Shown: piece by piece, positions 9,758 to 16,452 of the stretch
Position numbering within the stretch: position 1 is the first letter of the stretch
How the letters are laid out: each line of letters opens with the position of its first letter
DNA from: an uncultured Blautia sp.
Lineage (GTDB): Bacteria > Bacillota > Clostridia > Lachnospirales > Lachnospiraceae
DNA length: 64,000 nucleotides
Direction of reading: 5' to 3'
NCBI RefSeq assembly: GCF_934371575.1
Contig: NZ_CAKRNY010000008.1
Coordinates: 1-64,000 of the forward strand
Program-made: the position numbers and the translations under genes
Notes under the pieces: generated by a model
The model's database searches: none
The model's input: only the letters and a program-made list of their open reading frames with translations
What the model was told of the DNA's origin: nothing

Positions 9758-10211
9758 GCCGGCGGCGCTTCTTTGTATAGTTCGGCTTACGCTGCTGGTA
9801 CTTCTGGGTGTACTTGCTAACCCTGCTCTGTGTTCTCTTGATCCGGACATCAAACTCTTTGTTAATTACATCACACAGAGTGTCCATACACACTTCCACG
9901 AAAAGCTTTCCGTTCGCCATTGGAGAAAAAGGTCCCATGATGGAAAAGAAGGTGGAACCTGTATCTGCTCCCATCAGGTAATCCATTTTTTCAATTACTC
10001 TCTGCTCACATTCATTCACAGTTTCCTTTTCATCTGTACTAAAGTTTGTAAAATACTGCTGCACTTCCTCGTATCTGGAAATGATGTTGGTGTCTGATGG
10101 ACGGAAACGGAAAACTGCCAGATTCTCACCGTAATGGTTCTTTATGTCATACTCCTTGCTACCGTCATCAATGACAATTGTATTTGTGTCCTGGTTCTGC
10201 ATCTGTTCCAT
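9750..10211 (-). CDS. Tail assembly chaperone-like protein
   Basis: 153 residues, acidic and mainly helical in the first two thirds, with a strongly basic C-terminal tail (about residues 120-153, ending TKKRRRHG). The pattern 'DYLMGADTGSTFF-SIMGPFSPMANGKLFVE' is familiar from the phage protein between major tail protein and Gp15, the G-like chaperone that coats the tape measure during tail assembly. Start ATG at 10211 follows an AGGAGG at about 8 nt. It lies right after the internal terminator, so its expression is probably stepped down relative to the major tail protein. Family assignment comes mostly from position. Confidence 0.65.
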   Translation of the reverse strand: MEQMQNQDTNTIVIDDGSKEYDIKNHYGENLAVFRFRPSDTNIISRYEEVQQYFTNFSTDEKETVNECEQRVIEKMDYLMGADTGSTFFSIMGPFSPMANGKLFVEVCMDTLCDVINKEFDVRIKRTQSRVSKYTQKYQQRKPNYTKKRRRHG

Positions 10212-10222
10212 GATTACCTCCT

Positions 10223-10256
10223 AAAAAAGCAGGGAGCACATCCTCGACACGCTCCC
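10223..10256 (-). terminator. Intrinsic terminator/attenuator after the major tail protein gene
   Basis: On the minus strand GGGAGC and GCTCCC (10251-10256 with 10232-10237) form a stem closing a 13-nt loop, followed by TGCTTTTTTAG. It lies 15 bp after the major tail protein stop and inside an otherwise continuous operon, so it probably acts as a partial terminator that keeps tail-tube transcript in excess. Confidence 0.7.
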
Positions 10257-10270
10257 GTTAACAGTATCCA

Positions 10271-10780
10271 TTATTCCCCTGTGATTTCTCCGACTGAGAA
10301 CACCGGATTTCCTGTCTTAAGTGATTCTGCAGTTACATAGCCTTTTGTTCTGGTTCCATTCTCATGAACATTGAATGGGAAATTAACGCCCTCAGTACCG
10401 CCACCATAAGACTGTGGTTTTACCAGTACTTCCTGCGCATAGGCCAGATGCTTAGTAGCTGCTGTGTCCTCCACAATAACCTCCAGCATAAGGGTCTTGC
10501 AGGCGTCCCCTTTTAAACGTCCCATGGCAATATCACGGATCTTCGGATAAAGCTTGGAACTTGGATCCGCATAAAATGGATCCGCACTCATGGATGGCTG
10601 GTAGCCTTTGTCAATAACCTTGTTTTTTCCAAGAATGGTCTTTTTAGGTTCAGTATCTGGATTTAAATCCATAGACATATCTTCAATGTCTTCGCCCAAG
10701 ATCTCCCACACAGCCTTTGTTGGGTCACTTCCCCAGGAAGTATCCAGAAAATGTGCTAATGCTTCTCTTTCTAACTTCAT
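10271..10780 (-). CDS. Major tail protein (tail tube subunit)
   Basis: 169 residues, soluble and beta-rich. Features familiar from A118/TP901-type tail tube proteins: an N-terminal helix, then 'GEDIEDMSMDLNPDTEPKKTILGKN', a K-x-x-D-x-G-Y-Q-P-S-M segment (KVIDKGYQPSMSADPFYADP) and a Gly-rich loop 'YGGGTEGVNFPFNVHENG' in the C-terminal half. It lies between the minor capsid/connector genes and the tail chaperones, the conserved place for the tail tube gene. Starts with an ATGA overlap with the upstream gene. A terminator hairpin follows, in line with high expression. Confidence 0.85.
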   Translation of the reverse strand: MKLEREALAHFLDTSWGSDPTKAVWEILGEDIEDMSMDLNPDTEPKKTILGKNKVIDKGYQPSMSADPFYADPSSKLYPKIRDIAMGRLKGDACKTLMLEVIVEDTAATKHLAYAQEVLVKPQSYGGGTEGVNFPFNVHENGTRTKGYVTAESLKTGNPVFSVGEITGE

Positions 10781-11220
10781 GTTCTCTTTTTCCTTTCTTT
10801 GTAAATAATTCTTGCCTGTATCATATAACGAGCTAAGGACCCGTCCTGATTTACTCCGGACAGATTTGGCATATTTTGAAGATTCTGCATCTCTTGAACT
10901 TCACAATCTTCTCCAAAATCCGGAAAATCTTTTCTTTCGTTCTGCTGATCCAGCCAGTCTATAAATGCCTGCGCAAAGTTCATAGCTTCCAAATTCAGAT
11001 CATCCTGGCAGGAAGAATAAGATTTTACGATCACAATGGTAAAACCATATTCCTTCTGGACATCACCAGTGACGTATTTCTTTTTCACCTTGTCTGAGTA
11101 ATTTGTGATCAATGAAATACTGTCCTCTGATTCCGGAGAAAAATTGAAGTTCAGCATATCACAGGCAAGTTCACTGACCTTTGGCTCAAAATATGCTTTT
11201 ATTGCATCATGCTTTGTCAT
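10777..11220 (-). CDS. Minor capsid / tail terminator protein (Minor_capsid_3-like)
   Basis: 147 residues. Position just before the major tail protein and length fit the A118-type 'minor capsid protein C', whose relatives act as the tail-terminator/head-tail joining protein. Visible features: N-terminal helix, a beta-strand segment (KEYGFTIVIVKSYSSCQDDLNLEAMNF) resembling the tail-terminator fold, and a basic end (RIIYKERKKRT). It overlaps both neighbours by 4 bp (ATGA), so the connector genes are translated as one coupled set. Confidence 0.65.
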   Translation of the reverse strand: MTKHDAIKAYFEPKVSELACDMLNFNFSPESEDSISLITNYSDKVKKKYVTGDVQKEYGFTIVIVKSYSSCQDDLNLEAMNFAQAFIDWLDQQNERKDFPDFGEDCEVQEMQNLQNMPNLSGVNQDGSLARYMIQARIIYKERKKRT

Positions 11221-11657
11221 ACCCTGCCTCCCAGTTTCAGATATTCCTCATAAGACTTTACCAAATCTTCTTTTCTCGCAACCATCATGGCCTGATCCCA
11301 GTGATCCGTTGCAAGCGGATGCCTGAAAGTATTGTATTTCAGCTTTCTGCCAGTAGGATTCTTATGTGGCGGCGACCAGAAGCCCATCAGTTCCTCCCCG
11401 TCAAATATAGGGATATTCGGACCATACACTTCGCCCATATACTGGTAATGAGCGTAGGGGCTGTTATAGGTAATGTATCCCGCATCCTCATCCGCTGTAA
11501 TATCCACGTTCTGGGCCAGCACCAGATTATCCGCTGGTACATAAGGATCCATGAAACGTGCTGCAGTTGCTGCCAGGAAAAGCATACCCGGCTGTCCGCC
11601 CAGCTTCTTCTTTGCAATCTGATCAGGAGAAGCATTCCACTCAAATTTTATTTTCAT
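11217..11657 (-). CDS. Minor capsid protein (Minor_capsid_2-like connector)
   Basis: 146 residues from ATG at 11657 (MKIKFEWNASPDQIA). A strong GGGGGGAT Shine-Dalgarno precedes this ATG; the longer open frame to 11699 has none and would overlap the previous gene by 38 bp. The segment 'YITYNSPYAHYQYMGEVYGPNIP' followed by 'GRKLKYN' and 'ATDHWDQAMMVARKEDLVK' is characteristic of the phage minor capsid protein family that follows the head-tail connector in A118-like phages. Likely a stopper or head-completion protein. Confidence 0.75.
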   Translation of the reverse strand: MKIKFEWNASPDQIAKKKLGGQPGMLFLAATAARFMDPYVPADNLVLAQNVDITADEDAGYITYNSPYAHYQYMGEVYGPNIPIFDGEELMGFWSPPHKNPTGRKLKYNTFRHPLATDHWDQAMMVARKEDLVKSYEEYLKLGGRV

Positions 11658-11661
11658 GGCA

Positions 11662-12168
11662 TCATCCCCCCAACCTGTAATGCTTTGACAGGGAAGCAAA
11701 ATGTCCTGTATTATCTGAAAAAGCAGTCACCTTGAATGCATTTGGTTTATTACGGTTCAGGATTTGTGCGGCAGTCTGTCCTGATGCTCCTGTGATGTCG
11801 TCTTCACATTCTCCAAGGACAACAATGTCTCCTACGGAAACTGTAAATCCATCAATTATTTTTTTCAGTAAAACAATTGCACTTCCGGAAGTATCAAGGA
11901 TAACTCCACCTTCAGTGTCCTTCCAGTCATGTTCCAGGAACTTTCCCTTTATCAACTCTCTGTAAGGCAGATAATTTTCATTTTCTGGAATCCTTACAAC
12001 GTAAGTATTCTGTACATTCGCCTGAGTCCCATTGAAACTGGTGCTTATCTTCGATTTCCAAAAACATTTGTGGAGTACTGTTTTCTTCCAGCGCTCCACC
12101 TTGTCATCACTATCTGCAGCCTGGATCCGGTTGTATAGGGTGATGGTATGAATGTAATTCCTGTTCAT
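11662..12168 (-). CDS. Minor capsid / head-completion protein (DUF6751-like)
   Basis: 168 residues, beta-rich. The opening 'MNRNYIHTITLYNRIQAADSD' and the later 'VGDIVVLGECEDDITG' and 'NAFKVTAFSDNTGHF' look like the clostridial phage proteins I recall as DUF6751, placed between the Gp6-like connector and Minor_capsid_2. In A118-type maps this slot holds minor capsid protein 1 or the stopper. GGGGTG precedes the ATG. No catalytic motif. Assignment rests on position plus remembered pattern. Confidence 0.6.
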   Translation of the reverse strand: MNRNYIHTITLYNRIQAADSDDKVERWKKTVLHKCFWKSKISTSFNGTQANVQNTYVVRIPENENYLPYRELIKGKFLEHDWKDTEGGVILDTSGSAIVLLKKIIDGFTVSVGDIVVLGECEDDITGASGQTAAQILNRNKPNAFKVTAFSDNTGHFASLSKHYRLGG

Positions 12169-12170
12169 AC

Positions 12171-12560
12171 TTACACCCCCGCATACAGAAGTCCGGTATT
12201 CCCCAAGTATCTGTAAATAATCTCCCTGATCTTCTTTCTTTTCCCTTCTTCTGTGAAGGTTGACTGAGACAGATCAAAGGTTCCGGATTCTCCATCATTA
12301 GAATAGGATTGCAGAAAACCGCCCTGCTCTGCTGCCTGCTGTGCGCTTTTCTCGGCCTGATACAGAAGCTCCGCAAGCTCGCAGGCACAATCTTTCACTT
12401 CATCTGTAATGAGTCCGAAATTGGAAACCAGGCGGCTGAATGTGTACTGGTTCAGCACACGTTCAGCCTGTTTTTCCCAGAATGGAAAGTCATCCTCTAA
12501 TAGCTTCGGATCACGGCCCATCAGATAACCAGATTCATAGTAATTGTAAGAGGCGTACAT
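12171..12560 (-). CDS. Head-tail connector protein (Gp6-like)
   Basis: 129 residues, almost entirely helical, with N-terminal aromatic-rich start (MYASYNYYESGYLMG) and two long helices around residues 28-75. This is the size and fold class of the gp6/gp15-type head-tail connectors that form a ring beneath the portal. It directly follows the major capsid gene, as in HK97- and A118-type phages. Residues 76-100 are a Gln/Gly/Ser-rich linker. Confidence 0.65.
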   Translation of the reverse strand: MYASYNYYESGYLMGRDPKLLEDDFPFWEKQAERVLNQYTFSRLVSNFGLITDEVKDCACELAELLYQAEKSAQQAAEQGGFLQSYSNDGESGTFDLSQSTFTEEGKRKKIREIIYRYLGNTGLLYAGV

Positions 12561-12577
12561 GCTTCATCACATCCTTA

Positions 12578-13774
12578 TCATTCCTGTGCTACAAGAGTAA
12601 CATCTTTTGTCACTGCTGCCGCTGCCACAATAACAGTTTCGGTTACCGGGATATAACCTTTCTTGGTGATCTTTGCCGTGTATGTACCAGCACGCAGATT
12701 AAACTCTGCTTTACCAGCATCATCAGTTACCAGAATTGCCCCATTCACATTAACGCGAGCACCTTTATAGGCTGTTGGGCTTTCGGTTTTGCCGTCAGTT
12801 ACGGTGAATGTAACTTTCTGAGTAGCAACTGGAGTACCCGGCTCAAGATATGCAAATGCACATCCGGTACGATCTTCATTCATTCTGGTAGCCGGATTCG
12901 GAAGAGCCCAGCCCATGCGGAACACTACACGAAGTGCTGTCATATCCTGCTGTGCCAGGTTATATACAATTTCCTTTGTTGTTGGATCCTGGATTACACC
13001 TTCTGTAAGAATTTTGACTGTAATGTCCTGACGAATAGAATATACTGCCTGGCCGAAGTCACCGACCACAAGCTGTGCAATGTTCGCATAGAAAGAACCA
13101 TTCTCTGGGAAGGTAATTGGTGCTCCGTCCAGGGTATATCTTGCAACATCTTGCATATTGCTTTTGAAAATTGGCTGTCCGGTAGTATCGCGCAGACCAC
13201 GGAGTTTTGACTTGAAGTTCATAGGTGCAAGTGCTCCGGAAACTCCGTAGCCATCATCCTCAACTTTCGCAAATACTCCATTCTCCCCAAGGATAAGATC
13301 GTAATAATCTTTTCCTGCTGCCGGTGAGACATTGTTTCCAGCCTGTCTTGCCAGAGTAACAATATCCGCCTGCCATTCTCTCGGACGGTTATCTCCGAAG
13401 ATAACAGCAGCATCTACTTTCTGACCGATTGCCTCCATGACTCGCGGAGTAATCTCACCAAAGATATCAAATTCTGAATCGGAAAGAACTGCATCTGGGA
13501 TTGGTACGATAACTGCCAGCTCTCCAGCATTCAGATATACATTGTCCCATGCCTGTCTGGTGGTCTGTTTCATACCAGTGTCACCATCTACCCAGTAGGC
13601 AGTTGGAAGGAAATCCAGTACACGGATCCTGGTCTGGTTAGATGTCATATTGGGAAGCTTTCTTGCCATCCCCATAAATACAGAATGTTTCGGTGCATCC
13701 TGAAAAATATTAGATACGATCTGCTCGCGGATGATTGCCTCTGCATCCGCTCTGTTTGTAATATTTACTGACAT
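12578..13774 (-). CDS. Major capsid protein, HK97 fold, with C-terminal Ig/PEGA-like domain
   Basis: 398 residues. Residues 1-310 are a HK97-fold shell protein of the phage_capsid type: N-arm (SVNITNRADAEAIIREQI), E-loop and P-domain regions (LNAGELAVIVPIPDAVLSD; GEITPRVMEAIGQKVDAAVIFGD), and an A-domain ending 'VFRMGWALPNPATRMNE'. From about residue 313 on there is an extra beta-domain (VTFTVTDGK, VNVNGAILVTDDAGKAEF, AGTYTAKITKKGYIP) that resembles Ig-like or carboxypeptidase-regulatory/PEGA domains. The extra domain would lie on the capsid surface. Strong AAAGGAG before the ATG. No delta-domain protease is needed because a separate Gp20-like scaffold gene precedes it. Confidence 0.92.
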   Translation of the reverse strand: MSVNITNRADAEAIIREQIVSNIFQDAPKHSVFMGMARKLPNMTSNQTRIRVLDFLPTAYWVDGDTGMKQTTRQAWDNVYLNAGELAVIVPIPDAVLSDSEFDIFGEITPRVMEAIGQKVDAAVIFGDNRPREWQADIVTLARQAGNNVSPAAGKDYYDLILGENGVFAKVEDDGYGVSGALAPMNFKSKLRGLRDTTGQPIFKSNMQDVARYTLDGAPITFPENGSFYANIAQLVVGDFGQAVYSIRQDITVKILTEGVIQDPTTKEIVYNLAQQDMTALRVVFRMGWALPNPATRMNEDRTGCAFAYLEPGTPVATQKVTFTVTDGKTESPTAYKGARVNVNGAILVTDDAGKAEFNLRAGTYTAKITKKGYIPVTETVIVAAAAVTKDVTLVAQE

Positions 13775-13777
13775 TCT

Positions 13778-14314
13778 TTATTCTCCTTTTCCGAGCAGAC
13801 TTCTAAGTGCTTCATTTGCCTGCTCTTTTTTAGTCTGTGCATCATTGTTAATTCCTGTAGTGGAAGAAACTACACGAGGAACTGCAGTTGTCTGCTGAAA
13901 CAGATAATCATTGTCTTTCTTTAAGGTCGTGATTGCTGCCTCAATGTCCTGAGCCTGATTCTTGGATGCTTTTAAAGTATCTACATCCAAAAGAGCCATG
14001 ATTGCCTTTTCATTTCTTCCGGAAGCTTTTCTGATTGCCTCTTTTAGAGACGCATCAAAAGCATAATCAGATTTGATTTTCTCAATCTCTGCGTCCTTGC
14101 CCTGCAGCTGCTTTGTCAGATCAGATACCTTTGTCTGCAGTCCTGCAGCATCAATCCCTTCCATTGCTTTCAAGGATGCCTGTGCAGTGTCCAGCTGAGT
14201 TTTATATCCATCACGCTCAGCTTTGATTGCATTCAGATCTTTTCCATACTCAGCCATAACGAAATCAATCTGTTCCTGGTTTAAACCTTTTCCCTGTAAA
14301 TCTTCTGTTTTCAT
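13778..14314 (-). CDS. Phage scaffolding protein (Gp20 family)
   Basis: 178 residues from ATG at 14314 (MKTEDLQGKGLNQEQ), which has AAAGGAG 6 nt upstream; the open frame back to 14488 lacks such a site. A long coiled coil covers residues 20-95 (DLNAIKAERDGYKTQLDTAQ and following), then a helical core 'YAFDASLKEAIRKASGRNEKAIMALLD' and a flexible C-terminus with SLLGKGE. This is the typical pattern of phage_GP20-type minor structural/scaffolding proteins, which drive capsid assembly and then leave the shell. It lies immediately upstream of the major capsid gene. Confidence 0.85.
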   Translation of the reverse strand: MKTEDLQGKGLNQEQIDFVMAEYGKDLNAIKAERDGYKTQLDTAQASLKAMEGIDAAGLQTKVSDLTKQLQGKDAEIEKIKSDYAFDASLKEAIRKASGRNEKAIMALLDVDTLKASKNQAQDIEAAITTLKKDNDYLFQQTTAVPRVVSSTTGINNDAQTKKEQANEALRSLLGKGE

Positions 14315-14488
14315 TTTTTCTCCTTTCCTGCCATCCCATAGGTTATTTATAGGTGTGTAACCATCCACCAGACAGCTGACTATTTTAGGTCTTATCATCT
14401 GACCAATTTTAAGCATAAAAATAACACCCGGAAGATTCCGCGTGCTAGCTTGCTGTTTGACGGACAGCTCCGAGATATTTAGGATCAC

Positions 14489-14611
14489 CTAAACCTTTCC
14501 ACATTTTACACATTTGTAAACGTAAGCTTTTTTCTTGGTATCATAATGTTTCTGGAATTTATGACGGCACATCTTTTGTCTGATCCAAATGAAGATACGT
14601 TCTAACAACAT
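14489..14611 (-). CDS. Small Cys/basic protein, unknown
   Basis: 40 codons from ATG at 14611, with GAAGGAGGTGAG 5 nt upstream. A longer open frame to 14674 runs into the terminator hairpin and is rejected. The protein has a hydrophobic N-terminus (MLLERIFIWI) and a C-terminal CRHKF...YVYKCVKCGKV that reads as a half zinc-ribbon (C-x2-C preceded by C/H). Similar tiny 'C-x2-C' peptides occur in phage morphogenesis clusters; no function is known to me. Confidence 0.55.
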   Translation of the reverse strand: MLLERIFIWIRQKMCRHKFQKHYDTKKKAYVYKCVKCGKV

Positions 14612-14655
14612 GATTCTCACCTCCTTCAGCAATTGCGCGGGCGCAAATTTGCGTA

Positions 14656-14690
14656 TAAAAATACCACTAATCATTTCTGATCAGTGGTAT
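14656..14690 (-). terminator. Intrinsic terminator after the capsid-toxin/immunity pair
   Basis: ATACCACT (14683-14690) pairs with AGTGGTAT (14661-14668) with further inner pairing, then TTTTAT on the minus strand. It lies 33 bp after the stop of the 77-codon gene and before the scaffold gene, separating packaging/portal genes from capsid genes. Confidence 0.75.
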
Positions 14691-14722
14691 CAATATCCAT
14701 GCAGTCTACACCTTTCACATAT

Positions 14723-14956
14723 TTACATTCCTTCTACATTCTCAAGTTGATCAACAATCTCCTCCAGGGGTTTTCCCTCAAAGAAAGGAGCCCGCATCAC
14801 TTCATCAATGCTATGCGCTTCCATAAAATCATCTCCACACCACATATCAAAGTGTTTCTCATTAAACGGATCCACACCACACTCTTTTCCATTATAGTCA
14901 AACAAAACATGGGTACATATACTGTTGATTCTATCTCTTAAATCTTTTGCAGTCAT
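14723..14956 (-). CDS. Small acidic protein, candidate immunity partner of the upstream capsid-fused toxin-like tip
   Basis: 77 residues, acidic, single domain. The core 'NEKHFDMWCGDDFMEAHSIDEVM' and 'PFFEGKPLEEIVDQLENVEG' is a pattern I remember from small stand-alone proteins encoded next to proteins ending in 'HGN...HPxGxxGEHAHDY', here found at the end of the previous gene. The start ATG overlaps that gene's stop as ATGA (14953-14956), so the two are translated together, and a terminator follows. Its place inside a structural operon with no clear virion role suits an immunity protein. Function is inferred from arrangement only. Confidence 0.6.
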   Translation of the reverse strand: MTAKDLRDRINSICTHVLFDYNGKECGVDPFNEKHFDMWCGDDFMEAHSIDEVMRAPFFEGKPLEEIVDQLENVEGM

Positions 14957-16452
14957 AATATATCTTCATTCTCCTTTCTCTCATTTTCCGTCAGTTCCCT
15001 GGTTGGACGTTCAATCAGCTTCCCGTCTTTATATACATAGTCATGGGCATGTTCTCCGTTTTTACCATATGGATGCATTTTAGCATTTCCATGATTATTA
15101 TTACTAATTTGCTTATATTGCTTTCCGTTTTCATCATAATAATTTCTCTCAATCCCGCCACGCTTGCTGGTTAATTGAGTAATGCTATTTGGCGTTCCGG
15201 TTAAAGTAGTTCTCTTAACTTCGATTATATCCTGCCCTGCTGCATTTTTCAATGTCGTAGGGACTATTTTTTCAAGTTCTGCTTTTGTCGGTATAAACCT
15301 TCCCTTCAGCCCATCCTGCATGATCCTGGCTTTCTGCTCCGGAAGCTTCATCTTCTCTGAGAAATCCTTATAAGTCTGCATTTGCCCTTGGTACTTAGCT
15401 TTTGCCAGGATAATCTTCTGATCATCAACTCCGCCCTCTTCCAGAAGTTTTATCTTCTGCCTTTGGGTCCGCATGGTGCGCTCCATTTTTCTCTGCTGCT
15501 GAAGGGCTTCATAGGTGGTATACTGCTTTCCGTTGTATTCCCTGGGAGTATTCTCAGCATCAAGCATTTTCTGAAGCTGTTCATCTGTATAGGTTCTCGC
15601 TGATCCAGGAGGAAAAGGTTTGTAATCGTGATAACAATTAATTCCTTTCAATCCTGTCACTTCTCCAAGGCCACACACGGAAATAAGTTCCTGCCGTGTC
15701 CATACCTTACCCTGCCATGGCTGATGCGTGGGTCTGGCTCCAACATGATAACTGACTTCAAATGTATCTGTTCCCAGCTGCTCCGCTACCTGTTCCATAA
15801 TCTGACTTTGCACCTGCCGGAAACCAGTGAGGATTGCTCTCCTGGCTGCTACGTCTATTCTGTCCCTGTGACCGGAATTATACTCTATGTACCGTAACCC
15901 TGAGGCTGCCATCTGGTTCACTGTCCGTTTGAGCACTGTATTGTAATCAAATGCCCCTGACTTAATGTCAATAACTGCCTGATCCATGGTAGATCTGTAG
16001 TACTCCATCAATGGCGAAGATTTAATTCTTCCAGTTGCCGGATTGCGGATAGCAAATCCCATAGAACCAGTCAAATTCTGGTACTCTCCCTGAAGCTGCT
16101 TCTTGGTCGCCTCTATCAGCTGCTGGAGCACAAAATTTTCCTCAAGCGGAATCTGCTGCATTCCGGCAAGTTTAAAGAAATGCTCCTGCTCGTAATACTG
16201 TTTGTATACCTCATCAGAAAATATCCTGTCCATTTCTTCATCAGTTGCCTGTAACGCGCTCTGAATCCATCCACGGATATCTTCCTCTGCCATTCCCAAC
16301 TGCTGTAGCCTGCTGATCTGCCAGTCTACAGCAGCACTCGCAAAACCATTTTCTTTGATCCTTCGGACAATATCTGTCATGATCCGGACTTCCAGTTCTG
16401 AGAAAATGTTGCTGACTTTTACCGTGAGTTTTTCAATCTCGCCCTGTGTCAT
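14953..16452 (-). CDS. Phage minor capsid protein 2 (Phage_min_cap2) with toxin-like C-terminal module
   Basis: 499 residues. Residues 1-300 match the minor capsid/head morphogenesis family of A118-like phages: a helical N-terminus, then 'RDRIDVAARRAILTGFRQVQSQIMEQVAEQLG', 'YHVGARPTHQPWQGKVW' and 'LKGINCYHDYKPFPPGSART', a fold that contains MuF-like histidines. After a Gln/Lys-rich coiled linker (about 300-390), residues 427-499 form a distinct module with HGN (454-456) and HPYGKNGEHAHDY (460-472). Such C-terminal tips occur as polymorphic-toxin domains on MuF-type capsid proteins. Overlaps the portal gene by 4 bp and the small downstream gene by 4 bp. Confidence 0.82.
   Translation of the reverse strand: MTQGEIEKLTVKVSNIFSELEVRIMTDIVRRIKENGFASAAVDWQISRLQQLGMAEEDIRGWIQSALQATDEEMDRIFSDEVYKQYYEQEHFFKLAGMQQIPLEENFVLQQLIEATKKQLQGEYQNLTGSMGFAIRNPATGRIKSSPLMEYYRSTMDQAVIDIKSGAFDYNTVLKRTVNQMAASGLRYIEYNSGHRDRIDVAARRAILTGFRQVQSQIMEQVAEQLGTDTFEVSYHVGARPTHQPWQGKVWTRQELISVCGLGEVTGLKGINCYHDYKPFPPGSARTYTDEQLQKMLDAENTPREYNGKQYTTYEALQQQRKMERTMRTQRQKIKLLEEGGVDDQKIILAKAKYQGQMQTYKDFSEKMKLPEQKARIMQDGLKGRFIPTKAELEKIVPTTLKNAAGQDIIEVKRTTLTGTPNSITQLTSKRGGIERNYYDENGKQYKQISNNNHGNAKMHPYGKNGEHAHDYVYKDGKLIERPTRELTENERKENEDIL

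Noticed and set aside
9758-9853. Upstream extension of the Gp15 gene as its real N-terminus
   Set aside because: Sequence is Ser/Arg-rich, has no ribosome site and lies in an overlapped frame; the coupled ATG at 9757 fits family length.
14612-14674. Longer start for the 40-residue Cys protein
   Set aside because: It would run across the terminator hairpin and lacks a Shine-Dalgarno; ATG at 14611 has a strong one.
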